64,000 bases of DNA from Teretinema sp964641135 (GTDB taxonomy: Bacteria > Spirochaetota > Spirochaetia > Treponematales > Treponemataceae): positions 18,647-82,646 of the forward strand of contig CAZXJV010000002.1 of the NCBI GenBank assembly GCA_964641135.1, written 5' to 3'. The notes below the pieces were generated by a model that was given only the letters and a program-made list of their open reading frames with translations, did not search any database and had not been told where the DNA came from. Positions 7,425-16,205 of the stretch are shown piece after piece. Position 1 is the stretch's first letter. Each line of letters starts with the position of its first letter. The translations under genes were made by a program, and so were the position numbers.

Positions 7425-8573
7425 ATGGCTGATTTTGTGTTCCGGATTTCTCCAAATGTGATTCTCGGTCCATATACGATGGCCAGATTGGCCCAGATTG
7501 TATCTGCCTGGGGAAAGAATTTCATGCTGCTGGCTGATCCGGTGCTGAAAGAATATGCCGTCATCGAAAAGGCTGTAATGGCTCTGGAAGAAAAAGGTGT
7601 TGAGGTTTTTGTTTTTGATGATATTCCATCAGCGCCTACATCGGCGGTTTTGGATCGTGCCCTTTCTCTTGCCCGCGGAGCCCATGTTCACGGTGTTATC
7701 TCGCTGGGTGGAATTAAGACCGCCAGCCTCGGACGGGCACTGGCTGCCCTGTATAATGAATCCCATGATCTGTATGAATATCTGGACGGCGCCCAGCCTG
7801 TTTCAGCCTCTTTGCCATATATTGAGGTTCCTTCTACCTGTCGTGATGCATTCATGTTCGCGGACCGCACAGCCATTATTGATGGCCGTAACCGCCAAAC
7901 CCGGCTTATAAAAACCCAGCCGGGCTTGTGCAAGGCCGTGGTGATTGATCCGAATCTGTATATGCATCTTTCTCCGAATTCTGCCACTGCAATGATCTTT
8001 CATGCAGTGACACTTGCAGTGGAGGGCTATGTTTCAACACGCTCAAACTTTTTTTCCGAAACAATTCTGGGCAAGGCGATAGAACTCCTGCTTTTGGCGC
8101 TTGATCCGGAGCAAAGCAAACTGGTCGGAACACCGCAGGAAATGCTGGTTGCTCAGGGCGGATGCCTTGCCTCCATGGGTGTGGCCGTCAGTTCTCCGGG
8201 GGTGGCAACCGCAATTTCTCTTGCATGCAATGCCCGCTACAAGGCTTCTACATCGCTGGTTTCGTCCATTTTATTGCCGTATGTTATGGAAGATGCTGCC
8301 CGCTCCCGGGTAGATCGCATTGCCACAATAGGCAGAATGCTTGGTATAACCGATCCCGATCTATCTTCAGGTGATCTGGCACGCGCTGCTGTTGATGATA
8401 TTCGTCGCAGACTTGCGATGTCGGGAATCCCTACGCGCTTAAAGGATCTTGATTTGACCATTGATCAGCTTGTTCCTGCAGCCGAGGATGCAGCTGCCCT
8501 TGATCTGATGAATTATATACCGCGCGCAATGTCCGGTGATGATCTGTTCGATTTGATCAAACAAGCGTATTAA
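7425..8573 (+). CDS. Iron-containing alcohol dehydrogenase family protein, active site degenerate
   Basis: The 382-residue chain has the overall layout of group III (iron-dependent) alcohol/glycerol dehydrogenases: N-terminal Rossmann half (residues 1-165), VIDPNLYMHLSP at 173-184 and an all-helical C-terminal half with SSILLPYVMED at 280-290. The usual functional motifs are not conserved. The NAD motif GGGSxxDxxK is LGGIKTASLGR (94-104), the GTGSE loop is CRDAFMF (139-145), and by eye alignment the four metal ligands Asp, His, His, His fall on His193, Leu197, Thr262 and Thr276. AAGGAG lies 6-7 bases before the ATG. It may be a pseudoenzyme with a binding or regulatory role. The following methyltransferase gene starts 14 bases downstream, so the two are probably cotranscribed. 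Confidence 0.8.
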   Translation: MADFVFRISPNVILGPYTMARLAQIVSAWGKNFMLLADPVLKEYAVIEKAVMALEEKGVEVFVFDDIPSAPTSAVLDRALSLARGAHVHGVISLGGIKTASLGRALAALYNESHDLYEYLDGAQPVSASLPYIEVPSTCRDAFMFADRTAIIDGRNRQTRLIKTQPGLCKAVVIDPNLYMHLSPNSATAMIFHAVTLAVEGYVSTRSNFFSETILGKAIELLLLALDPEQSKLVGTPQEMLVAQGGCLASMGVAVSSPGVATAISLACNARYKASTSLVSSILLPYVMEDAARSRVDRIATIGRMLGITDPDLSSGDLARAAVDDIRRRLAMSGIPTRLKDLDLTIDQLVPAAEDAAALDLMNYIPRAMSGDDLFDLIKQAY

Positions 8574-8587
8574 CCGGCGGTGCTGCG

Positions 8588-9460
8588 TTGATTCCCCTGC
8601 ACAAATTGCGTCAACTGCCCGCCAGCCAGAGGCGCCGTAAACTTGTTTTGACGCTTGAAGATATCGAAAAAGACTTACACGATCATCCGGAATCTTTCAG
8701 CGGTAGCGACTCCTCCTTGTCCGGGCGTTGTCATACTGCTGTTTCTTACGCATCACTGGTTCTTGACGATCCCAAACTTGATCCTGAAGCTGAAACACAG
8801 ATCCGTAGTCTGCTTGAGCAGGCAGGGACAATGATGTCTTCCTTTTTGGTTGTTCTGCGTCTGGTAAATGTGTCCAGGAACGCCCTCTTGGCAGCTGCCG
8901 GAACGTTACCGGGTGAATGGAACCTGGTGCAGCCGGGAGACGCCGTTGCAGGAAAAGCATCGCGTTTTTTTTTCCCTTCGGTGTGCGTCTACGCAGAGGA
9001 TATACGGTCGCCGTTTAATCTTGGGTCGATTTTTAGAACAGCGGAGGCCTTCGGTATGGAACGGGTGTATGTATCTCCGGTATGCGTACCCCCGGATCAC
9101 CCGAGAGCCTGCCGTTCTGCGATGGGCTGTGTTGATCTTCTGGAATGGCGCCGTTGCGGGCTTGATGAGCTGCCGTCCGATCTTCCGGTTTTTGCACTTG
9201 AAACCGGCGGGACCGATATATCCGATTTTATATTCCCCGAATCCGGCGTTGTTATTGTTGGCTCGGAAGAACTGGGTGTCAGTCCGGATGCCTTGAAGCG
9301 TGCTACGGCAGGACGGGTCAGTATCCCTATGACAGGATTAAAGGCATCGGTAAATGTCGGTGTCGCTTTTGGTATTGTTATGCAGGCGTGGACACGGCAG
9401 CTGCGTGAGCATGGTGTCATGCCGGTTCAGACAGACTGTTCTGCCTCGAATCCTTTCTGA
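8588..9460 (+). CDS. TrmH/SpoU family RNA 2'-O-methyltransferase
   Basis: This is a SPOUT methyltransferase that uses S-adenosylmethionine to methylate ribose in tRNA or rRNA. The C-terminal half carries the three family motifs: NLGSIFRTAEAFG (about 144-156), VIVGSEELGVSP (about 222-233) and SIPMTGLKASVNVGVAFG (about 245-262), which form the trefoil knot. The N-terminal 120 residues are helical and not the usual L30e-like substrate domain, so the RNA target cannot be named. The start is taken as TTG at 8588, 14 bases after the upstream stop, without a Shine-Dalgarno; coupling to the upstream gene is likely and the start is uncertain. The 3' end overlaps the convergent gene by 34 bases. Confidence 0.88.
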   Translation: MIPLHKLRQLPASQRRRKLVLTLEDIEKDLHDHPESFSGSDSSLSGRCHTAVSYASLVLDDPKLDPEAETQIRSLLEQAGTMMSSFLVVLRLVNVSRNALLAAAGTLPGEWNLVQPGDAVAGKASRFFFPSVCVYAEDIRSPFNLGSIFRTAEAFGMERVYVSPVCVPPDHPRACRSAMGCVDLLEWRRCGLDELPSDLPVFALETGGTDISDFIFPESGVVIVGSEELGVSPDALKRATAGRVSIPMTGLKASVNVGVAFGIVMQAWTRQLREHGVMPVQTDCSASNPF

Positions 9461-10923
9461 AACTGTTTGCAGATACGCGAGAACTGAACCTCGTTCGCAA
9501 TGTGAAAAAGTTCAAGCATTCGCCGTTCCACCTGATAGTATTCAACATCGCCATCAAGGTAGTGAACCATAAGATTTGCCAGTGCAACTGTTGAAACAAG
9601 GTGGGTATATTCTTCGGGTGCCCGGTCAACTGCATGATGAAACCTTATTGGCATGATAAGAGACGGCGGGAAATTCCATTTTTCTGCAAGACGTGCGCCT
9701 ATTTCCGCATGATTGATGCCAGCAATAAGGGTTTCAAGAACCTTTGGAGGGATCTTTTTTGTGTCCAGCAAGGTTTCCAGATGTGCAAGGAAGTCAGGAT
9801 GCAGGCTGCTGAATACAATTTTGCCCATATCATGAAGAAGTCCGCATACATAGGCGTCTTCGGTAACTGTGTGGTTTTTACCGAAGTTCCGCGACAGATT
9901 ATAAGAAAAGTATGCTACCCGGTAGCAGTGTCGCCACAGGCTGCGCTGCTCATCCGAGGATGAACCGAGGATGTGCATGGTGCCGATGGAGAACAGCAGG
10001 TTACGGATACCCTTAATGCCCACCATCTTGACTGCTTCGGATATGCTTGTGCATTTTTTTGAAAGGGAAAATGCAGCTGAATTTACCAGCTTGAGAAGAT
10101 CTGCGGTCAGGGCAACGTCGTTGCTTACCAACTGGGCGATGGTAGACAGGCGTGAGTCTGGATCATTAAGCAGCTTGTCTATCTGGGCAATATTTTCGGG
10201 GAATTGCGGCAGCTCGTTGATGTAGCCGACAACCTCGTCTGTAAGATCCGCAAGATGTTTTTTAGCCTCGGTATTGGTGGGCATGGTGATTCTTGTTATG
10301 GTTTCCCCGGCTTCAACCAGTATCTGGTAGTTTTCGTCGTCCAGACCAACCTTTTTCAGCATCAGGATCAGGATTACAAGACCGAGGCCTGCCCCTTCCG
10401 AATCATCCAGAACCTGGGACAATGCTTCCTCAAGCGTATTGAACTGACGTGAACGGGCAATTTTGTCAAAAACGCGCTTGAATTCGGTTTTTGTCATTAC
10501 TGAATTGTTGCGGATTTCGATCAGAATGTCGTCGTTTTTGACCTGCATCATTACCTTGACGTAGAGTCCGGCTTTTTTTTGAAGCTGCAGGTAGTAATTT
10601 ATGTTGGAAAGTGTTTCTTCCTTAAAAGTCCGCATGCCGATTTCATAGTCGCGCGGATTGTCTATATCAAGGTTTTTTTCTTTAAAATAAACCCGTTTTG
10701 TATTGGCTTTTTTTGCGTTGGTGGACAATTCGTTGATGCAGTAGATCAGATAATCTTTGAGACGTTCCTGGTTGAGCTCCGATAAAAAATGCCCGAGTAC
10801 CTCGCCGATATACAGCTCGATTTCATGTGGAAGGGTATAGGTTGTGATGGAAAGCGGTATTCCCATTTGAGTCGCCTGACGGATTTTTTCTACGTCAACA
10901 ACTATTTGACTTGAATCGGACAT
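9427..10923 (-). CDS. Histidine-kinase-like ATPase fused to an HDOD domain
   Basis: A 498-residue cytoplasmic signalling protein. Residues 55-215 look like a GHKL ATP-binding domain: an N-box ELSTNAKKA (65-73), a G1-like IEIRNNS (135-141) and a G2 box EGAGLGL (177-183). No phosphoacceptor histidine domain precedes it. Residues 230-430 form an HDOD domain (TADLLKLVNSAAF, ISEAVKMVGIKGIRNL, CGLLHDMGKIVFS), which in other proteins binds c-di-GMP or relays signals; the HD pair is retained here. The start codon follows a -10 box by 8 bases with no Shine-Dalgarno. Convergent with the methyltransferase gene, overlapping it by 34 bases. Function unknown; an anti-sigma-like or serine-kinase-like switch is possible. 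Confidence 0.85.
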   Translation of the reverse strand: MSDSSQIVVDVEKIRQATQMGIPLSITTYTLPHEIELYIGEVLGHFLSELNQERLKDYLIYCINELSTNAKKANTKRVYFKEKNLDIDNPRDYEIGMRTFKEETLSNINYYLQLQKKAGLYVKVMMQVKNDDILIEIRNNSVMTKTEFKRVFDKIARSRQFNTLEEALSQVLDDSEGAGLGLVILILMLKKVGLDDENYQILVEAGETITRITMPTNTEAKKHLADLTDEVVGYINELPQFPENIAQIDKLLNDPDSRLSTIAQLVSNDVALTADLLKLVNSAAFSLSKKCTSISEAVKMVGIKGIRNLLFSIGTMHILGSSSDEQRSLWRHCYRVAYFSYNLSRNFGKNHTVTEDAYVCGLLHDMGKIVFSSLHPDFLAHLETLLDTKKIPPKVLETLIAGINHAEIGARLAEKWNFPPSLIMPIRFHHAVDRAPEEYTHLVSTVALANLMVHYLDGDVEYYQVERRMLELFHIANEVQFSRICKQFQKGFEAEQSV

Positions 10924-10931
10924 GATAATCC

Positions 10932-10960
10932 AGTGTACCGCATACTTGCGTTTTTTTCCA
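10932..10960 (-). promoter_or_regulatory. Promoter of a nearly leaderless ATPase-HDOD gene
   Basis: On the minus strand TGGAAA (10960-10955), 17 bases, TACACT (10937-10932); each box matches four of six consensus bases. The -10 box ends 8 bases before the ATG at 10923, leaving at most a few leader bases. Confidence 0.4.
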
Positions 10961-10988
10961 TAGAAAATTTTCCCCCGGCAGCGTGTTG

Positions 10989-13349
10989 CTACAGCTGCCG
11001 CTGCATTCGCTCGGCGTAACGGGTAAGTGTTTCGCGTACCCTGTCTGCAAATTGATCCGGCGGCAAACCGGACAGTATTTCCAGTCCGTCCGAGACGGTG
11101 TCTATTGCCCAGATATGAAAGTGTCCGGCTGCTACCGCTTCTTCAATCCGGGGTGGTAAAAGGACGTTATGCCTGTTGCGTCCGGGTATCATGACGCCTT
11201 GCTGCCCGCTCATACCGAGAATAACGCAGGCCTCGAAAAAGCCCTCGATTTTTTCCGGTATTCCGCCTACGGGCTGGACATCTCCAAGCTGGTTAACACT
11301 GCCTGTTACCGCAATATCCTGTCGCAGGGGAACCCCTGCGATAGCGGAAAGAAGGGCAAACAGTTCCGCGCAGGATGCCGAGTCACCGTCAACAGGGCTG
11401 TAGGACTGTTCAAAACAGATACTTGCAGAAACTGCAAGGGGTATGTCCCGCGCATAGGTCCGGTGAAGCAGTCCCTGTATGATCAGATGTGCCTTGTCAT
11501 AAATTTCACCTGACAGACCTGATTCCCGTTCGATGTTGATGACGCCTTTGTTGCCCGGCGCTGCCTGTGCCGTAACCGCAACGGTGATTCCGAAGGCCTG
11601 GTAACCCCTGTCATGTACGGCAAGTCCGTTAACACGCCCGGTTTTTACTCCGCTGACATCCACGATGAGTTCTTTGGAGCGGATCATCTCGGTTATTTTT
11701 TCTTCGGGCAGGCGTTGAAAGTGTCTGCGTCGTTCCAGCGCTCCGGTTATATGACCAGCCGAGATAACAGCATCTCCTCTGGCCCTCGCATGGTAGTCGG
11801 CTTCGGTCAAAAGATCCGTGATTCGTGTAAAACAAGTGGTCAGCATGGTACGGTATTCGCTTATGCGGGATGCCCTGGTAATCAACGCAGCGAGTGCACT
11901 GTCATCGACAGCCAGCAAACCGTTTTTTGCACTGTATTCTTCGGCAAAGCGGACCAGCTTTGCCATGTTTTCACGTGTGCGGGGCATGACAGAGTCAAAT
12001 TCTGCACAAATTTTGAACAGTTTTTGAAAGTCAGGGTCTTCCTGGTACAGAAAATCGTAGGAATGTTCTCCGCCGATTATTATAACCTTAAGGTCTACCG
12101 GTACCGACTCGGGTTTGAGCAGACTCGGGCTGAAATTTCCGACAGGAGGGTTCTGAATTTCAATCTTGCCGGACTGGAGAACCCGTTTCAGATAGGACCA
12201 GGAACCTTCTTCCATCAGCAGGTCCTGCAGACGTAAAATCAGGATGCCTCCTGATGCCCGGTGAACTGCTCCGGGACGCAGGCGTGCATGACCGGGGTGG
12301 GGTGGGCCGCCTGAGGGTGAAGGAGGTTCAATGCTGCCGAACAGATTTGAAAATGTCGGCACTTCTTCGCGAATTATGTAGCTGCGGTCCGGGCTGTGTT
12401 CACACATCAGATTTATGCTGTAACGTACAAAGAAGTGGCGTTTGTGTGCAGGTGATTTAAAGGGTTCAGAATAGTGATGGATTCGGGCCAGCAGATCCTC
12501 CTGCAATTCATTCAACCAGGCAAGAACGCCGGGGTTTCGGGGTTCTTTTTCGCAGAGCCCCTTAAGCACCGACAGCTCGTTTTCAATGATTGGCAGGGCG
12601 GATTCGGCTTTGAGTGCGCGCAGCTGTTTCTCTGTATGGCGGCGCTTTTCCCGCAGTGTATCAAAGAGTTCGGTCAAACGATCAAGGTTTGTGTAATAGC
12701 GTTCGCGCAGCTCGTGAACACGGGAGAGGGAAATTTTTCGGCGTCCGGCCAGTTCCTGCAGTTCTTCAAAACTGACCGGTTGACCGCGGTACAGGGGTAT
12801 AAGATCCATTGACGGCGAATCATCATCCTTTATCTGCAGAAGCTTGAAGCCCTCAATTGCCATGGTTTGTTCAAATTCAGCCAAAAGCTGGTTTTCGGTC
12901 ATGTCTGCCGCGGTGACTATTTTTTTCTTTGCGGCGGCAAATACCTCTGACTTGCCGATAAGAAGAATCTGCCGGCGGATTGATTCTATTGCGGAGTGCA
13001 GGGTTTTTTTGAAATACGTACCCTGTCCGGCAACAAAGCACAGCGCCCTGGGTTCATTAGGACGAGAAAAATTCCAGGCATACGCAATATCTTGTAGATC
13101 GGCCGTATTTGGTTTATAGTTTTTCAGCAGGGAATCAAGCAGGGTGCGCCGACCGGTACCCGATGCTCCCATGATAAAGATATTGTAGCCGCCGGAATGG
13201 ATGCCAAGTCCAAGTTCCAGCGCCGATACAGCGCGATCCTGTCCGATGACCGCAGTACGGATTTCTGCTGTGCGCAGCTCGGGTATCTGTTCAGGCGGGA
13301 AGTCGTAACGGATATCATCCAGGCTCAAGCGGCTTTTATGCTGTGTCAT
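10989..13349 (-). CDS. Lon-like ATP-dependent protease (AAA_32/LonB-like, peptidase S16)
   Basis: A 786-residue relative of Lon from the group with an inserted, divergent AAA module. The N-terminal ATPase has a Walker A that reads GASGTGRRT, with Arg where the canonical Lys would be. A helical insert with coiled-coil character follows (around residues 190-290). The C-terminal S16 domain is intact: catalytic Ser657 in DGDSAS and Lys700 in IPEKIEG, spaced 43 residues apart as in Lon. ATG 13349 was chosen over the upstream ATG at 13370 because AAGGAG lies 7 bases before it. No membrane segment is seen. It probably degrades damaged or regulatory cytoplasmic proteins. The ATPase-HDOD gene follows 65 bases downstream on the same strand and has its own promoter. 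Confidence 0.92.
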   Translation of the reverse strand: MTQHKSRLSLDDIRYDFPPEQIPELRTAEIRTAVIGQDRAVSALELGLGIHSGGYNIFIMGASGTGRRTLLDSLLKNYKPNTADLQDIAYAWNFSRPNEPRALCFVAGQGTYFKKTLHSAIESIRRQILLIGKSEVFAAAKKKIVTAADMTENQLLAEFEQTMAIEGFKLLQIKDDDSPSMDLIPLYRGQPVSFEELQELAGRRKISLSRVHELRERYYTNLDRLTELFDTLREKRRHTEKQLRALKAESALPIIENELSVLKGLCEKEPRNPGVLAWLNELQEDLLARIHHYSEPFKSPAHKRHFFVRYSINLMCEHSPDRSYIIREEVPTFSNLFGSIEPPSPSGGPPHPGHARLRPGAVHRASGGILILRLQDLLMEEGSWSYLKRVLQSGKIEIQNPPVGNFSPSLLKPESVPVDLKVIIIGGEHSYDFLYQEDPDFQKLFKICAEFDSVMPRTRENMAKLVRFAEEYSAKNGLLAVDDSALAALITRASRISEYRTMLTTCFTRITDLLTEADYHARARGDAVISAGHITGALERRRHFQRLPEEKITEMIRSKELIVDVSGVKTGRVNGLAVHDRGYQAFGITVAVTAQAAPGNKGVINIERESGLSGEIYDKAHLIIQGLLHRTYARDIPLAVSASICFEQSYSPVDGDSASCAELFALLSAIAGVPLRQDIAVTGSVNQLGDVQPVGGIPEKIEGFFEACVILGMSGQQGVMIPGRNRHNVLLPPRIEEAVAAGHFHIWAIDTVSDGLEILSGLPPDQFADRVRETLTRYAERMQRQL

Positions 13350-13475
13350 GGTGCTTCTCCTTGCCGGCATTTAATAAAATGGTTTGAATACAGCAACGTG
13401 TAAAGTATAACGGGCGTTGGAAAAAACTCAAAGGGTTTTTTGCTTTCCCCGCAAGAATAACGCCAGTGAGGTTGT

Positions 13476-14591
13476 ATGTCCGATATTCTGATTGCACACA
13501 TTCTGATTATGCTGTTGCTGGTGCCGGTTCTTCTGCGTCCGTTTTCAGCCCGCCTTCAAGCCGTATCGGCTCTTGCGCTTGTGCCCCTGCTGGCCCTTGG
13601 TGCATGGCTGCTGTGTGCCGTTGCCTTCTCGGTCCGGTTATCCTTGATTCCTTTATTTCTGCTCATTGTGCTGCTTAATCTTGCCAACCTTTCCCGTTTA
13701 TTCCGGTTTATCCGGGGACTTCCTGCAGACTGGTACGGGGCGGTGTCCAGAATTGTGCATGCACTTTTGCTTGTTGTCTTTGCCGGGGTTCTGGTAATGC
13801 TGCTGGTTTTTCCGGCTGAACCGGCAAGGCCTCACCAGATGGATGTTCTGATGCAGATTCGCCGGATTCAGCTGGCGAACGGGGTAAGTGCTCTGGTTGA
13901 ATATAGCCGCCCGGAAGCAGGAACAGAACTTCCTCTTGTTATTGTATTAACCGCCGCGGAAGGCGAGGCATTTAACAGACCAACCCTGCGCTCAGTTCTT
14001 AATGATGCAGGGTATGCTGTGCTGTCAGCCCGCTTTGACGGATTGAGACTGTACGGTTCGCCCCTGTTGTCTGTGTCTTTTTTGCGTCCGTTTTTGTTCT
14101 ACCTTGACAGACTGACCGGACTTCCCGTATCCGGCGTGGATACCGGTGATGCCGTTCAGGCAAAACGTACAGAATTGCTCAGGCTCCTTGAGCTTGCAGA
14201 AAGCCTTGGTGAACAACATTCCGGGATATTTGTTTTTGCGGAAGGTTCGGCTGCACATGCTGTTCTGGCAGCACTTGAACACAATCCCGGTTTTGTAAAC
14301 GGATGTGTTCTGTTTGTGACCGGTCCACTGTCTCAAATCAGTGTTCCTTATCGGGCTCTTTCCTGGAGAGATGGAATTATGCTTCCCGATGCAGGTGGTA
14401 ATCCGTTGCTGATATTGAATGCGTCTGATTCAGACGCAGCAGGATTCGGAGAAATTGCTGCCGATGATCTTTTGTCGACCCGGGTGCTCGCGGCAGAAAG
14501 CGATAGCGAACGAAAGGCCGCGACCTTGCTTGCCCGCCGTGTGCTGACCTGGCTTGAATTGAGGAGGGCCTATGACTACCCCGGAATTTGA
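13476..14591 (+). CDS. Membrane protein with C-terminal alpha/beta-hydrolase-like domain
   Basis: 371 residues. Residues 1-115 contain about four hydrophobic helices (1-20, 28-50, 54-75 and 90-112). The rest, predicted outside the membrane, alternates strands and helices like an alpha/beta hydrolase: PLVIVLTAAEGEAF, a GIFVFAEGSAAHAVLAALE segment resembling a nucleophile elbow (GxSxG would be EGSAA here), and NPLLILNASDSD near the acid position. A true catalytic triad cannot be confirmed. GTGAGGT precedes the ATG. The 3' end overlaps the Nif3 gene by 20 bases, which indicates a shared transcript with nif3 and lspA. Function unknown. Confidence 0.7.
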   Translation: MSDILIAHILIMLLLVPVLLRPFSARLQAVSALALVPLLALGAWLLCAVAFSVRLSLIPLFLLIVLLNLANLSRLFRFIRGLPADWYGAVSRIVHALLLVVFAGVLVMLLVFPAEPARPHQMDVLMQIRRIQLANGVSALVEYSRPEAGTELPLVIVLTAAEGEAFNRPTLRSVLNDAGYAVLSARFDGLRLYGSPLLSVSFLRPFLFYLDRLTGLPVSGVDTGDAVQAKRTELLRLLELAESLGEQHSGIFVFAEGSAAHAVLAALEHNPGFVNGCVLFVTGPLSQISVPYRALSWRDGIMLPDAGGNPLLILNASDSDAAGFGEIAADDLLSTRVLAAESDSERKAATLLARRVLTWLELRRAYDYPGI

Positions 14592-15333
14592 GACATATCT
14601 GGTAAAACTGCTCGATCACGACAGCTTTGCCGCTGCTGATCCATCGCGGAACGGATTGCAGATAGCCAACTCGGGCAAACAGGTCAGACGTGCTGCGTTC
14701 GCGGTTGATGCATGTCTTGAAACGATAGAACGTGCCGCAGCCGCGCAGGCCGATATCCTTTGTGTGCATCATGGCCTTTTCTGGAAGGATCCCGAGCCGG
14801 TTACCGGAATGCACTACCGGAGGATTAAAACAGCTTTTGACGCCGATCTGGCCTTGTTTGCGTCCCATCTTCCGCTTGACGCGCATGGCGAACTTGGTAA
14901 CAATATCGGTCTGTTGCGCCGGCTTGAATTACAGGAGCCGCAGCCTTTTGGTGAGTGGCGCGGGGCATGTATCGGCTGGAGAGGCATGTCCCCGCAGGCG
15001 CTTGATCTGGACACAGTAATCCGCAGGCTGTTCCCTGATGGAAAAACCGTACCCCATGTGTTACCGTTTGGTCCAAGGGCGATACGCTCGATCGGTATTA
15101 TTTCCGGTGGAGCCGGTCATGAAGCCGATCAGGCTGTTTCGGCTGGATGTGACTTGTTTATCACCGGCGAGATAGGCCATGAACTGTACCATTATGCCCG
15201 GGAGCAGGGGCTTTCGGTACTGGCTGCGGGCCACTATCAGACGGAAACCATAGGGGTTCAGCTGCTTGCAGCCCATGTAGGGCGTGAAACCGGCGTGGAT
15301 ACCCTTTTTATAGATGTACCAACAGGCCTCTAA
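14572..15333 (+). CDS. Nif3-like dinuclear metal centre protein
   Basis: A 253-residue member of the Nif3/YbgI (GTP cyclohydrolase I type 2 homologue) family, toroidal hexamers with a two-metal site whose substrate is still debated. Metal-binding residues are recognisable in VHHGLFW (about 65-71), ASHLPLDAH (about 98-106) and AAGHYQTET near the C-terminus. It is the short form without the inserted PII-like domain. GAGGAGG precedes the ATG by 4-5 bases. It begins inside the 3' end of the preceding gene and lspA follows 31 bases after its stop, so the three genes look like one operon. Confidence 0.93.
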   Translation: MTTPEFETYLVKLLDHDSFAAADPSRNGLQIANSGKQVRRAAFAVDACLETIERAAAAQADILCVHHGLFWKDPEPVTGMHYRRIKTAFDADLALFASHLPLDAHGELGNNIGLLRRLELQEPQPFGEWRGACIGWRGMSPQALDLDTVIRRLFPDGKTVPHVLPFGPRAIRSIGIISGGAGHEADQAVSAGCDLFITGEIGHELYHYAREQGLSVLAAGHYQTETIGVQLLAAHVGRETGVDTLFIDVPTGL

Positions 15334-15364
15334 TCAGGCCATTTTTCTGAGCCAAGGAGTAAGA

Positions 15365-15913
15365 ATGAGCAACCTGAAAAACCGTTCCCTGTATATCCCG
15401 TTTATATTAACAGCCGCAGTGGTGTTAGTAGACCAGGTAACCAAGATAGCTGTCGCGGCTCTGGTGCGGCCCTATACTGTCGGGTTTTCACTGTTCGGTG
15501 ATTTTTTCAGAATTATACATGTATATAATCCCGGAATTGCATTCAGTATTGGCGGGGACCTGCCGCAAACTATTCGCAGTTTTGTTTTTGGCCTCCTGCC
15601 TCTTGCCGGTATTGCCTTTGTACTTGCGTTATATTTCCGGACAAACACCTTTACCCGCCTGCAGCGCTGGTGCATTGCCGGTATTGTCGGCGGCGGCATC
15701 GGTAATCTGATAGACAGGTTTTTCAGACCGGAGGGTGTACTGGATTTTCTGGATGTCAAATTCTATGGATTGTTCGGTCTTGAGCGCTGGCCGACCTTCA
15801 ACGTTGCGGATTCTGCAATCGTGGTTTGCGGTATAATCATGGTTATTGCAGTTTTTTTGCAGACCCGCAGTGAAAGCCAGTCGGCCGGATCCGCGTCCGG
15901 CACAGAGGCCTGA
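15365..15913 (+). CDS. lspA: Lipoprotein signal peptidase II
   Basis: LspA is the inner-membrane aspartyl protease that removes signal peptides from diacylated prolipoproteins. The 182-residue chain has four membrane helices and the family motifs: DQVTK at 23-27, NPGIAFSI at 55-62, GGIGNLIDR at 110-118, and the two catalytic aspartates Asp127 (GVLDF) and Asp149 (FNVADSAI). AAGGAG lies 5 bases before this ATG, which rules out the in-frame ATG at 15314 inside nif3. Its substrates include several lipoproteins in this window (GH13 enzymes, M16 protease). A C-terminal Ser/Ala tail is poorly conserved. Confidence 0.96.
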   Translation: MSNLKNRSLYIPFILTAAVVLVDQVTKIAVAALVRPYTVGFSLFGDFFRIIHVYNPGIAFSIGGDLPQTIRSFVFGLLPLAGIAFVLALYFRTNTFTRLQRWCIAGIVGGGIGNLIDRFFRPEGVLDFLDVKFYGLFGLERWPTFNVADSAIVVCGIIMVIAVFLQTRSESQSAGSASGTEA

Positions 15914-15914
15914 C

Positions 15915-16190
15915 GTGAGCAAAAAAACCAATACACTGCTGTTTATTGCAGCCGGAACAGTTGTCAACCTGGTTTTGGCGGTGCTGTTGATGTTTGTTTT
16001 TTTTCTGATCTCTGCATCAATTACCAGACTGACGGGCTGGAATCCGGAGCTGCTGTTACCCTTCGGTTTTTTGGCAGCCTTGATACTGTCCATGATCATA
16101 TATCGCAGGCTGGTGAAATGGGTGATCGCCCGCTTCAATCTTGCAGACAGTTTGGGGCCGCTTATTGCTCCGCGAGTGCGCAGGGATTAA
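15915..16190 (+). CDS. Small membrane protein downstream of lspA
   Basis: A 91-residue protein starting at GTG 15915, one base after the lspA stop codon. Two hydrophobic helices, about residues 7-31 (LLFIAAGTVVNLVLAVLLMF) and 43-63 (LLLPFGFLAALILSMIIYRRL), are joined by a short polar loop; the C-terminus is basic. The position suggests translational coupling with lspA. I do not recognise the family. A longer in-frame version from ATG 15846 would lie within lspA and is less likely. Confidence 0.7.
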   Translation: MSKKTNTLLFIAAGTVVNLVLAVLLMFVFFLISASITRLTGWNPELLLPFGFLAALILSMIIYRRLVKWVIARFNLADSLGPLIAPRVRRD

Positions 16191-16201
16191 GCAGATCCCT
16201 G
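16181..16201. terminator. Hairpin between convergent genes
   Basis: CAGGGAT (16181-16187) pairs with ATCCCTG (16195-16201) around the stop codon of the small membrane protein. It could act on both convergent transcripts, but neither side has a T-run. Confidence 0.35.
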
Positions 16202-16205
16202 TTGC

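Noticed and set aside
9427..9460. Error in gene ends because of the 34-base overlap of convergent genes
   Set aside because: Both C-termini read through plausible sequence to their own stops; short tail-to-tail overlaps occur elsewhere in this window.
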